DNA of 16,284 bases, taken from assembly GCA_964468725.1 (NCBI GenBank), contig CAYXVU010000136.1:1-16284 (forward strand), in the 5' to 3' direction. Positions 1 to 6,751 of this stretch are shown piece by piece (the stretch's first letter is position 1; each line of letters begins with the position of its first letter). The notes below the pieces were generated by a model, which had not been told where the DNA came from, searched no databases, and worked only from the letters and a program-made list of their open reading frames with translations. Source of the DNA: CAYXVU01 sp964468725 (GTDB lineage Bacteria > Acidobacteriota > Blastocatellia > UBA7656). Made by a program: the position numbers and the translations under genes.

Positions 1-2
1 TC

Positions 3-523
3 AAAGAATTTTTGCCGCCGACCATTGCAGAGAAGACCTTGCAATGCTTTGCGCGGGCGGCGCAAAGCGGCAGAGTCGAAATTTTAGAATACCCGCTGAT
101 GACAGATGGCCGAGAGCGCTACTGCGAAGCGCGCATTGTGGCTACGGAGTCCGACAAGTTTTTCCGCATCGTGCGCAACATCACCGAGCGTAAGCAGGCG
201 GAAGAAGCGCAAGCGCAATTGCAGCGGGCACTCGAAAATTCGCTTGCCGAGTGGCGGTTGACCTTCGATGCCATCGAAACTCCGATTCTGATGCTGGATG
301 GAGAGTATCGGATTCAGCGCCTCAATCAACCGGCGAAGAGGATGCTCGGAGCCGATTTCAAGCAACTGACGGGACACAGGCTAGACCGCTTTGCTCATCG
401 GCAGCTCTGGAAAGCGGGGCTTGAATTAGCCCGTCAAGTCGATCAAACGCGCAAGACCGCCTCGTGTCAGGTATGTGATGAATTGCAGCAGAAGCATTGG
501 GAGTTGTCGGCCAACTTCTTTGC
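3..523 (+). CDS. PAS-domain sensor histidine kinase, N-terminal part (5' partial, broken at 3' side)
   Basis: This reading frame is open from the first bases of the window, so the true start lies upstream. It carries the end of one PAS domain with the usual closing linker (RNITERKQAEEAQ, codons 60-72 of the visible frame), a short coiled coil, and a second PAS domain starting near WRLTFDAIETPILMLDG. PAS domains sense small ligands or redox state and pass the signal to the kinase core. The kinase-like sequence holds up to about HWELSANFF; beyond that the frame runs to a stop at 570-572 through residues that look wrong for a PAS domain. The matching HisKA/HATPase core resumes after the N gap at 685, so the two pieces are almost certainly one gene. 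About 20-25 residues seem to be missing between them; that number is an estimate from family layout. The response regulator at 1607 is the likely partner. Confidence 0.85.
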
Positions 524-673
524 GATGCCAACGTTTGGACAAACGTTGGAACCCCAAGTGGCGTTGGGCTAGCGGCAGCTCATGGCACAGTCGTCGTTAA
601 CGGAGGTCAAACTCCGTATATTTTTGCGAAAGGCAGCGACGGCAATCTCTGGTCTGCTCATTACGCGAGTGCT
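524..673 (+). other. Foreign lectin-like repeat fragment, probable mis-assembly inside the kinase gene
   Basis: In frame 2 this stretch reads ANVWTNVGTP, then PYIFAKGSDGNLW and SAHYASA up to the gap. This is the pattern of the DUF346/PLL-like beta-propeller lectin repeat (W-x-N-x-G-T-P, then F-x-K-G-x-D-G-x-L-W), a family found in multi-repeat secreted proteins. It is in a different frame from the PAS part upstream (frame 3) and it touches the N run. The change from kinase-like to lectin-like sequence falls between about 515 and 532. No start, stop or signal peptide belongs to it. I read it as a contig end wrongly extended by a repeat from elsewhere in the genome or from another organism. A real insertion in the kinase is possible but less likely. 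Confidence 0.6.
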
Positions 674-683
674 NNNNNNNNNN
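674..683. other. Assembly gap (10 N)
   Basis: A run of ten Ns joins two contigs inside the histidine kinase gene. Ten is likely an arbitrary fill length, so the frame across it carries no information. Confidence 0.97.
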
Positions 684-684
684 C

Positions 685-1458
685 ACGACAACCGTCGAGT
701 TACAAGAATCGCTGCGGCGCAATGAAACGATGGTGGCAATGGGAACCTTAGTGGCGGGGGTGGCGCACGAAGTTCGCAATCCGCTCTTTGGCATCTCGGC
801 CACTTTGGACGCTTTTGAGGCGCAGGTCGAAGGGAATAGCGACTATACGCGCTATACCACAACGCTGCGCGATGAAGTCAATCGCCTCAACCGGCTCATG
901 AAAGATTTGTTAGAGTTTGGCAAACCGCATCGCCCGAACTTGCAACTAGTGCCGATTGGCTTGGTGATTGCCGACGCGGTGGCCGCCTGTTGGCCGTTGG
1001 CCGAAAGGCGAGGCGTCTATATCCGCAATGATTTCTGCGACGCGAACGCCGTTGCCTGGCTCGACTATCAGCGCATCCAACAGGTCTTTCAAAATATCAT
1101 CGAGAATGCTATACAGCACTCGCCAAAATTTGGCGATGTGGCCATCGAGGGTGGCGAATTTGAACAAGCAAGAGCACGATGGATTGCCTGTACGGTCACC
1201 GATGCCGGGTCGGGGATCTCGGAATCCGATTTGGAACATATCTTTCAACCTTTTTTCACCCGCCGTAATGGCGGAACCGGATTGGGGCTGGCTATCGCGC
1301 AACGCATTGTTCAGGAGCATGGCGGCGAGATTGCGTTACGGAATCGGCCAGCAGGCGGCGTCGTTGCGGCGGTCAAATTCCCTCTGAGCGATGAGGCGAT
1401 ATTGACATCTTTTGAACCTGAGATCGTGCCGGTGTATGAAGAGGAAATGGTTAATTGA
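685..1458 (+). CDS. Sensor histidine kinase, catalytic core (5' side lost in gap)
   Basis: From the end of the gap the frame reads TTTVELQESLRRNE, the typical linker before a HisKA domain, with no start codon needed. The H box is GVAHEVRNP with the phospho-acceptor His at 766-768. It is followed by the dimerisation helix, an N box (NIIENAIQHS), a G1 box (DAGSGIS), an F box (IFQPFFT) and a G2 box (GGTGLGLAIAQRIV), so the ATPase domain is complete. The protein autophosphorylates on His and passes the phosphate to a receiver Asp, most likely that of the regulator at 1607. No membrane segment is visible in either half. The C-terminus is short and acidic (EEEMVN). The spacer to the next gene is 148 bp. 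Confidence 0.9.
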   Translation, partial: TTTVELQESLRRNETMVAMGTLVAGVAHEVRNPLFGISATLDAFEAQVEGNSDYTRYTTTLRDEVNRLNRLMKDLLEFGKPHRPNLQLVPIGLVIADAVAACWPLAERRGVYIRNDFCDANAVAWLDYQRIQQVFQNIIENAIQHSPKFGDVAIEGGEFEQARARWIACTVTDAGSGISESDLEHIFQPFFTRRNGGTGLGLAIAQRIVQEHGGEIALRNRPAGGVVAAVKFPLSDEAILTSFEPEIVPVYEEEMVN

Positions 1459-1576
1459 AACCCGGAACCCGGCTGCGCTCGTTTACCAACGCAGTCGGCA
1501 ACGGATTTGTCCGGAGGAAAGGCACAGTGGCTTGACTCTGCGAGACACTGAAAACTCCCGCACCTGCAGGGATAAT

Positions 1577-1600
1577 CCGCTATCGGCTGTAGCGGGGAGG
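1577..1600 (+). promoter_or_regulatory. Hairpin overlapping the ribosome binding site of the response regulator
   Basis: CCGCTA (1577-1582) pairs with TAGCGG (1590-1595) around a 7-nt loop. The 3' arm shares two bases with the Shine-Dalgarno GGGGAGG (1594-1600). It could tune translation of the regulator, but a six-pair stem may be chance. Confidence 0.25.
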
Positions 1601-1606
1601 TAGAGA

Positions 1607-2035
1607 ATGATGTTGGAAAAGATTCTTGTCGTAGATGATGTACAGTCAATTCTGTTCGCTATGAAGATGTACTTCAAGGCTAATGGATATGATGTGGACT
1701 GTGCAAAAGATGTGGAAGAGGCGATTGCGTTGATGTCAAAAAATGACTACCGATTGCTGATTACAGACCTACGGCTGACGGGAGTTGACGGAACCGAAGG
1801 TTTGGAACTGGTAGCGTATGCGCGGTCGCGCTTTCCCACCATGCGAACCATTATCTTGACAGCCTATGGGTGGCCGGAAATCGAAGAGCAAGCCTACGCC
1901 ATTGGCGTAGATGCCTTTTTGCGAAAACCGAAACGTTTGCCGGAGCTGGCACAGGCGGTTGGCGAACTTTTGAGCCGGGATAAGATCGAACCTTCAGATA
2001 GCACAATGGAAAGCAAGCAGTTCTCGCACCCGTAA
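1607..2035 (+). CDS. Single-domain response regulator (REC only)
   Basis: A 142-residue protein made of one receiver domain. The acidic pair is D10-D11, the phospho-acceptor D54 (in ITDLRL), the switch Thr T85 (ILTAYG) and the conserved K107-P108. There is no DNA-binding or enzyme domain, so it must act by protein contact or as a phospho-relay member of the CheY/Spo0F kind. It lies 148 bp after the histidine kinase on the same strand and is the natural partner. A Shine-Dalgarno GGGGAGG at 1594-1600 is 6 nt before ATG 1607 and 9 nt before ATG 1610, so either Met may start it. The last 15 residues or so are polar tail. The gene ends 12 nt before a strong hairpin terminator. Confidence 0.9.
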   Translation: MMLEKILVVDDVQSILFAMKMYFKANGYDVDCAKDVEEAIALMSKNDYRLLITDLRLTGVDGTEGLELVAYARSRFPTMRTIILTAYGWPEIEEQAYAIGVDAFLRKPKRLPELAQAVGELLSRDKIEPSDSTMESKQFSHP

Positions 2036-2047
2036 CCCCGACTTGCA

Positions 2048-2102
2048 CAAACCAAAAAGAGAAAGGGGCAGATGGTTCCTGCCCCTTTCTCTTTTTGGTT
2101 TG
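2048..2102. terminator. Bidirectional terminator, 24-bp perfect inverted repeat
   Basis: The left arm 2048-2071 is the exact reverse complement of the right arm 2079-2102, with a 7-nt loop ATGGTTC. The arms hold a GGGGCAG/CTGCCCC core and A-rich/T-rich outer parts (AAAAAGAGAAA and TTTCTCTTTTT), so on either strand the descending arm ends in a U-rich run. It sits between the stop of the response regulator (2035) and the stop of the convergent secreted-protein gene (2121), as expected for a shared intrinsic terminator. A stem of 24 pairs is unusually long for one. Confidence 0.85.
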
Positions 2103-2120
2103 CGTAGGTCGGCGCTGAGT

Positions 2121-3173
2121 TTAGCGTTCTTCGCGTTCGCGGATAACCGATTGCGGTCGTCGGCGCGGGAAGCCTTCCTGAACAGTGAAGTCGGCAGGCG
2201 CTTCAAAGAGTGAGCGCGCCGGTTCGTTGCGATTGATATTGGTCAAGCGATAGATGGTTTCGCCCTGACGCGGGTCGGTGCGTTTGTGCATGACGACCAG
2301 TTGCAGTTCCGGCGAGTACCATCTTTCGGAAACGATGTTGATGGGTTGCTCATTGCCAATCTCGCCTGCGGGAATTGTAATTGTTGAGCGCGAGCCTTCA
2401 GCCATCACGCCCTCGACCATCTGCTGACCTAACGATTCTTGTTTGCGATCCAATTTCTTCGCGGCAGAATCGGGGCCGACAAAGACCGAGACGCCGCCCG
2501 CTGGCGGTTCGCCCTGCGGGAGAGGGCGCAAACGAGCGCGGACCGCTTTTTCCACTTCCGATTTGTCTGCTGGAGAAATTTTTTCTTCAATCACGATACC
2601 GTCTTTTGAAGTCTCCCGCAGCTTGATATTGAAAGTCTGGTTTTTCTGTTTGAAGGCTTGTCGGTCTTTGTGATGCAACGTGTAGTTGAATCCCGACACT
2701 GGATCGCTAATAAAGCTGACCATATCACTTGCGTCGCTATTGCGGGTGCGTGAGAAGGTCTGATCGCGTCGCGTTCGCCCTTCGCTGTCACGATACAGGG
2801 TGGTCGTCTCTCGGCGTACGATCCGATTACCATCGGCGAGGAGTTGAATCTTCTCGGTAACCGCTTCCGCCGAGTAGGGCGCGTTTTTAATCGGCTTGTT
2901 ATAGAACATCATCTCCGTCGAAACGAATTCGAAGGTATGATCATCGCCGACGTAGGTTAAAAAGCCGCCTTCCTGATTATCTGCGGCCATCCAGCCGCCG
3001 GGATGACCTTCGGCGCTAAAGTGAAGCGCATGTCCGTCTTCAACGACGAAGGTGTTTGAGCCAGAGGATTTATTGGCAGATTTTGTCTTTTCCTGTGCTG
3101 GCGCGATCATCAGGTTGGCGAGCAACACGAAGGCGCACAGCAGGCTAAGGATGGAATGTTTCAGGGTTTTCAT
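2121..3173 (-). CDS. Secreted protein of unknown function, third gene of ECF sigma operon
   Basis: A 350-residue protein. Residues 1-26 form a clear Sec signal peptide (basic MKTLKH, hydrophobic SLLCAFVLLANLMIA, then APA-Q as likely cleavage site). The rest is charged, rich in beta-prone segments, has no other membrane segment, and ends in an arginine-rich tail. Visible blocks are PYSAEAVTE near residues 99-107, LADGNRI...TTTLYRDSEGRTRRD, a central linker with Pro/Gly, and ERWYSPELQLVV...TDPRQGETIYRLTNI. I know proteins of this style beside ECF sigma and anti-sigma genes in Acidobacteria, but cannot name a function. A Shine-Dalgarno GGAAAGGAG lies just before ATG 3173. It follows the anti-sigma gene by 54 bp on the same strand, so it is likely the operon's envelope effector or sensor (inference). 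Confidence 0.8.
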   Translation of the reverse strand: MKTLKHSILSLLCAFVLLANLMIAPAQEKTKSANKSSGSNTFVVEDGHALHFSAEGHPGGWMAADNQEGGFLTYVGDDHTFEFVSTEMMFYNKPIKNAPYSAEAVTEKIQLLADGNRIVRRETTTLYRDSEGRTRRDQTFSRTRNSDASDMVSFISDPVSGFNYTLHHKDRQAFKQKNQTFNIKLRETSKDGIVIEEKISPADKSEVEKAVRARLRPLPQGEPPAGGVSVFVGPDSAAKKLDRKQESLGQQMVEGVMAEGSRSTITIPAGEIGNEQPINIVSERWYSPELQLVVMHKRTDPRQGETIYRLTNINRNEPARSLFEAPADFTVQEGFPRRRPQSVIREREER

Positions 3174-3227
3174 AGGCTCTCCTTTCCGAATAGAACATGA
3201 TGACAGAAGTCGTAATCCTACCTTTGC

Positions 3228-4022
3228 TCATTGCACGAAACGAATGGCGCGTGCCAATCCGTCCTGTCCGATCAGTAAGTCAGCGGTGATTGGCTCGCTG
3301 GCGCGCTCCATATTCACCGGCAGCCCGAACGAAAGCAGCGCCGAACGCGGCATCTTTACACGTACCAATTGCCCGGAATTGAGTTGCAACAAGTCGTCCG
3401 TACTCATGAGCGGAATGAAATTGGTCGAAATCTCTCGGTTATTAACTGCTTGATCGCGGGTTCGTCGGTTGGCTTGCAACCCGACAGAAGTCGCTCGATG
3501 CGGCGCTCTCTTGAATTGCCGCACAAGTTTTTCACCCTCTCGTTGTGGAACAGGCTGCGCTCCCTTCTCTTGATCCTGCGGGCTGTTTACAATCTGCTGC
3601 TGATTTTCGATTGGCGCTTGTTTGACTGTTTGCTCTTCTTGCTGAGCATTGCGGAGCGCTAAGGCGACCAAGGTGATGAGAAGGAGTGCGGCGGCAGTGG
3701 CCAAAGCACCTTTGACCAATCGGCTAATAAAAGGCCTGGGTTGCCGCATAGTTGTAAAGGCCGCAGGCGGCACAACGGGCGCTTTTGCCGATTCCCGGAA
3801 TGCCACCAACAGATCCGCTTCAACGCGGTCAGAGGCGCGCAAGGCTGCATCTTTTATAGCCAAGGCGCGCAGCCCGTTCAGCAAAAGGCGCGCCTCATCC
3901 AACTGCCTGGTGCAGCGCGCACAGCCCTGCGCATGAGCGAGCGCACGGTCGCGCGCCGCTGCTTCTATGGGAAGATTGCGCGTCAAATCGCCGCTTACTT
4001 TTTCAAACTCTTGACAGTTCAT
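3228..4022 (-). CDS. Anti-sigma factor, zinc-finger (ZAS/zf-HC2 type), single membrane span
   Basis: A 264-residue protein counted from ATG 4022. The N-terminus has Cys3 and the H-x3-C-x2-C motif at His30-Cys34-Cys37, the anti-sigma zinc-binding signature that clamps ECF sigma factors. One hydrophobic span covers about residues 104-123 (ALATAAALLLITLVALAL), placing the zinc domain in the cytoplasm. A Gln/Pro-rich periplasmic stretch follows (130-160), then a folded C-terminal part of about 65 residues. A longer reading from GTG 4031 is possible, but ATG 4022 overlaps the sigma stop as ATGA and has AGAGG at a suitable distance, so I prefer 4022. The overlap implies translational coupling, normal for sigma/anti-sigma pairs. 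The signal that releases the sigma factor is unknown. Confidence 0.87.
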   Translation of the reverse strand: MNCQEFEKVSGDLTRNLPIEAAARDRALAHAQGCARCTRQLDEARLLLNGLRALAIKDAALRASDRVEADLLVAFRESAKAPVVPPAAFTTMRQPRPFISRLVKGALATAAALLLITLVALALRNAQQEEQTVKQAPIENQQQIVNSPQDQEKGAQPVPQREGEKLVRQFKRAPHRATSVGLQANRRTRDQAVNNREISTNFIPLMSTDDLLQLNSGQLVRVKMPRSALLSFGLPVNMERASEPITADLLIGQDGLARAIRFVQ

Positions 4023-4642
4023 GCCATACACCTCTCTGTTTTAACAGCAAACTCGCTCACCACATCTTGCTTGCTGGCGCGCAACTTGTCGGCCAGCAAC
4101 GCGCGACCGCGATGTAGACGCGAACGAATCGTGCCGATTGAGCAGGCCAGTGCGGCTGCCGACTCGGCATAACTCATCTCTTGTAAGTCGCATAGCACGA
4201 TCACTTCGCGATAGTGTTCGGGCAGCGCGAGGATAGCTTGCCGCAAAGCTTCCATCGTTTCATTGCGCGTCAAATCACCGAGCGGATCGCTCACGGTTGC
4301 CGGTTGCGCCACAAACTCCGTCATTCCGTCTTCCGCCTCTAGTGTGAGGGTGGCGTGTGCCGGTTCGCGACTCAAGCGCCGCAACACCTGATTGCGCGCG
4401 ATGCCGTACAGGTAAGCAGAGAGCGAACCGCGTGACGAGTCATATTTTTTCGGGTCGCGGATCAACTGCATGAAGACTTCCTGGGTAACATCGTCGGCAG
4501 CATGGGGACACCCGCCCATGTGTAAAGCGAATCGGTAAATTGCTGATTGCCAGCGCCGATAGAGTGTGACAAAGGCCTCTTCGTCACCCGCCATCATGGT
4601 TTGCAATAACTCTTCGTCGCTACGATTGATAAAGCTTGTCAT
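4019..4642 (-). CDS. ECF-family RNA polymerase sigma factor
   Basis: A 207-residue sigma-70-family factor of group IV. Region 2 spans about residues 24-93 (core-binding and -10 recognition, with DDVTQEVFMQL and YLYGIARNQVLRRL) and region 4 about 137-188 (ALPEHYREVIVLCDLQEMSYAESAAALACSIGT, in pieces, with helix-turn-helix and RSRLHRGR). Regions 1 and 3 are absent, as usual. The linker between the domains is acidic. Translation runs into the anti-sigma gene with an ATGA overlap. Only a weak Shine-Dalgarno (GGTGAG, about 13 nt away) is seen before ATG 4642. A candidate ECF-type promoter about 45-65 bp upstream suggests autoregulation. Confidence 0.93.
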   Translation of the reverse strand: MTSFINRSDEELLQTMMAGDEEAFVTLYRRWQSAIYRFALHMGGCPHAADDVTQEVFMQLIRDPKKYDSSRGSLSAYLYGIARNQVLRRLSREPAHATLTLEAEDGMTEFVAQPATVSDPLGDLTRNETMEALRQAILALPEHYREVIVLCDLQEMSYAESAAALACSIGTIRSRLHRGRALLADKLRASKQDVVSEFAVKTERCMA

Positions 4643-4681
4643 TCAGCCGTACTCACCCATGTCGTCTGCTGTCACAGTAGA

Positions 4682-4707
4682 TTCACGCCAAGCCGCCGGA
4701 AAGTTCC
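4682..4707 (-). promoter_or_regulatory. Candidate ECF-type promoter for the sigma operon
   Basis: On the minus strand GGAAC (4707-4703, within the palindrome GGAACTTTCC) is followed after 15 nt by CGTGAA (4687-4682). GGAAC at -35 with a CGT-type -10 is the common pattern of ECF promoters. It lies about 40-65 nt upstream of the sigma start, the right place for self-activation. The -10 match is only partial. Confidence 0.4.
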
Positions 4708-4758
4708 ACGAAGTTTTGTGGCGCATCAAAGCCACCGAAAGGCGATCACAGATATAGC

Positions 4759-4786
4759 TTGACCTCGAAGGTTCAGCGCGTATAAT
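4759..4786 (+). promoter_or_regulatory. Near-consensus sigma-70 promoter for the ABC exporter
   Basis: TTGACC (4759-4764) is followed by a 16-bp spacer and a perfect TATAAT (4781-4786). The expected start of transcription is near 4793, giving a leader of about 26 nt before ATG 4819. This is the best housekeeping promoter in the window. Confidence 0.8.
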
Positions 4787-4818
4787 CAGTCGTTTAGCGT
4801 TAACCAGCCCGCGCGTAC

Positions 4819-6648
4819 ATGTCGCAGATGAATGACTTCCGCAAACTTTTACGTCTCGTCAGACCTTACGCAGGGTTGTTCGCGCTCGCCTTGCTGCTGA
4901 TGACGCTTGTCGGGCTGTTCGAAGCCGGTCGGACGGCGCTGCTCAAATCCATCATTGATCATCTGCAACCGAGCCCCGACCCGGCTCTATCGGGGTTTGC
5001 TTCTTACCTCGATGTCAAACACTATCTGCCAGCCGCAATCAATGCGCTGCCGGTTGCCGCAGGGCTGATGGTTCTTTTCACCCTTATTCGCGGGGCTTCG
5101 GAATACCTATCAAGCGTGTTGATGTGGCGTATTGGCGTTGGCGTTGTCGTCAATCTGCGCCAGCGACTCTACGAGCATGTGTTGGCGCAATCAAGTGAAT
5201 TTTTCACCGCCCATCCGACTAATATTTTGACGACGCACATCATCAGCGACGCCGAAAAGGTGCAAGTCTCCGTTTCGTCGCTGCTTGCCGATCTGCTCAG
5301 AGAAGGGTTGACCTTCCTCTTCTTATTTGCGCTGGTCTTTGTGCTGAACTGGCGGTTGACGCTAGCCATCCTGCTGGTTGGGCCAGTCATTTACTTTCTC
5401 ACGGTGCGCTTTGGCCGTCGGTTGCGTCGCCTCGCGCATCATACCCAAGAAGGGACAGAAGAGGTTCTCGACATTGCACAGGAAACGATCTCCGGGCATC
5501 GGATTGTCAAAGCCTTCGGCATGGAGTCGTTCGAACGCGCGCGCTTTCTTAGGGCCCTGAAGGAACTGGCCAATACGCAAGTGCGCGCCGCGCGCGTGGT
5601 CTATCTTTCGTCGCCTATATTGGAACTCTTAGGCGTGCTGATTGCTGCCGGGTTTTTGCTCTACACGCAGCAATTAGTTGCCAGCGGGTTGATGACCGTC
5701 GGAACCTTTGCCGCCTACATCGTTGCGATGCTGCAAATGTATGACCCACTTCGTAAGCTATCGCGTATTCAAAACTATTTTCAGCAGTCTTTTGCGGCCA
5801 GTTCGCGGATTTATCAGTTGCTTGATACCCATACCGAAAAACTTGATCGCGCCGATGCTATCGAATTGCCGAAGTTTGCCGACCGCATCGAATTTGTCAA
5901 CGTCTCGTTTCATTATAGCGATTCGGTTGAGCCGGTTTTAAGTGATGTCAGCCTCACCGTCAAGTGTGGCGAAGTGATTGCGCTGGTGGGACTGTCAGGT
6001 GCGGGCAAGACGACGCTGACCAATCTGCTGATGCGATTTTATGACCCGACAGCGGGCGAGATTCGTATTGACGGGCGGAATCTGCACGACATCAAGCTTG
6101 CCGCTTTGCGGTCGCAAATCGCATTAGTGACGCAGGACGTGATTTTGTTCAACGATTCGATCATTAATAACATCGCTTATGGTCGGCCAGAGTTTGATCG
6201 CGCGCGGATCGAAGCGGCTGCGCGCGCGGCCTACGCTCACGATTTCATCACGGAACGGGGCGGCTATGATACGCTCATTGGCGAACGTGGCGTAAAGCTA
6301 TCGGGTGGCGAGCGTCAACGGCTGGCCATCGCGCGCGCGCTGCTCAAAGATGCGCCCATCTTGATTTTGGATGAAGCGACATCGGCGCTCGATACACAGT
6401 CCGAACGCTGGGTGCAACACGCCTTGTCGAATTTGATGCAAGGGCGAACGACGATTGTCATCGCCCATCGGTTAACCACCATTCACCGGGCTGACAAGAT
6501 TGTTGTCTTGAATCGCGGTTGCGTGGTTGACGTTGGCAAACATGAAGAATTGATGGCGCGCGGCGGCATTTATCGCGACCTCTACGAGTTGCAGTTTTCG
6601 GATGAGGTTGTCAGCCACAGCGCGATAGCATTGGCTAAAGAAGAGTAA
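4819..6648 (+). CDS. msbA: ABC exporter, lipid A/MsbA-like (fused permease and ATPase)
   Basis: A 609-residue half-transporter that would work as a homodimer in the inner membrane. Hydrophobic segments fit six spans at about 18-36, 77-103, 164-176, 179-196, 264-282 and 291-308. The ATPase has Walker A GLSGAGKTT (Lys397), signature LSGGERQR (494-501), Walker B ILILDEATSALD (Asp518, catalytic Glu519) and the H loop His550. Layout and length fit MsbA, which flips lipid A-core from the inner to the outer leaflet. Other exporters (multidrug or peptide) share this plan, so the substrate is inferred. It has its own strong promoter and diverges from the ECF operon. No good Shine-Dalgarno precedes ATG 4819; ATG 4828 is an alternative start. 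The C-terminal tail of about 20 residues is unremarkable. Confidence 0.85.
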   Translation: MSQMNDFRKLLRLVRPYAGLFALALLLMTLVGLFEAGRTALLKSIIDHLQPSPDPALSGFASYLDVKHYLPAAINALPVAAGLMVLFTLIRGASEYLSSVLMWRIGVGVVVNLRQRLYEHVLAQSSEFFTAHPTNILTTHIISDAEKVQVSVSSLLADLLREGLTFLFLFALVFVLNWRLTLAILLVGPVIYFLTVRFGRRLRRLAHHTQEGTEEVLDIAQETISGHRIVKAFGMESFERARFLRALKELANTQVRAARVVYLSSPILELLGVLIAAGFLLYTQQLVASGLMTVGTFAAYIVAMLQMYDPLRKLSRIQNYFQQSFAASSRIYQLLDTHTEKLDRADAIELPKFADRIEFVNVSFHYSDSVEPVLSDVSLTVKCGEVIALVGLSGAGKTTLTNLLMRFYDPTAGEIRIDGRNLHDIKLAALRSQIALVTQDVILFNDSIINNIAYGRPEFDRARIEAAARAAYAHDFITERGGYDTLIGERGVKLSGGERQRLAIARALLKDAPILILDEATSALDTQSERWVQHALSNLMQGRTTIVIAHRLTTIHRADKIVVLNRGCVVDVGKHEELMARGGIYRDLYELQFSDEVVSHSAIALAKEE

Positions 6649-6702
6649 GCCGACAGTGAAAGCTTAGGAGGGGAGGAGAAAGCGGTTAGGGGAGAGGTTG
6701 AG

Positions 6703-6735
6703 ATGTACACTCCGCAGACGACCACCGACCACTGA
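6703..6735 (+). CDS. Possible leader mini-ORF before yicC (10 codons)
   Basis: ATG 6703 opens a 10-residue frame (MYTPQTTTDH) ending at TGA 6733-6735. It has a strong Shine-Dalgarno AGGGGAGAGG (6688-6697) 5 nt before its ATG, while the yicC start 16 nt after its stop has none. The frame runs into the 7-bp repeat. It may serve to load ribosomes for yicC by reinitiation; the peptide itself is probably unimportant. It could also be a chance ORF. Confidence 0.3.
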   Translation: MYTPQTTTDH

Positions 6736-6748
6736 CCACTGACCACCG
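6721..6748 (+). repeat. Tandem heptanucleotide repeat, 4 copies of ACCACYG
   Basis: The units are ACCACCG, ACCACTG, ACCACTG and ACCACCG, exactly end to end, and they stop 3 nt before the yicC ATG. They occupy the place where a Shine-Dalgarno would be expected. They look like the short tandem heptamer repeats scattered between genes in some bacteria such as cyanobacteria. Confidence 0.85.
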
Positions 6749-6751
6749 AAA

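Noticed and set aside
497..751. 84-codon plus-strand frame spanning the first gap
   Set aside because: It is the lectin-like fragment read through Ns into the wrong frame of the kinase; not a gene.
1529..1542. Sigma-54-like promoter TGGC...CTGC upstream of the response regulator
   Set aside because: The spacing between the GG and GC elements is one base short of the -24/-12 consensus, and no sigma-54 activator is nearby.
6659..6680. GGAGGGGAGGAG as ribosome site of yicC
   Set aside because: It lies about 80 nt before the yicC start, too far to act directly.
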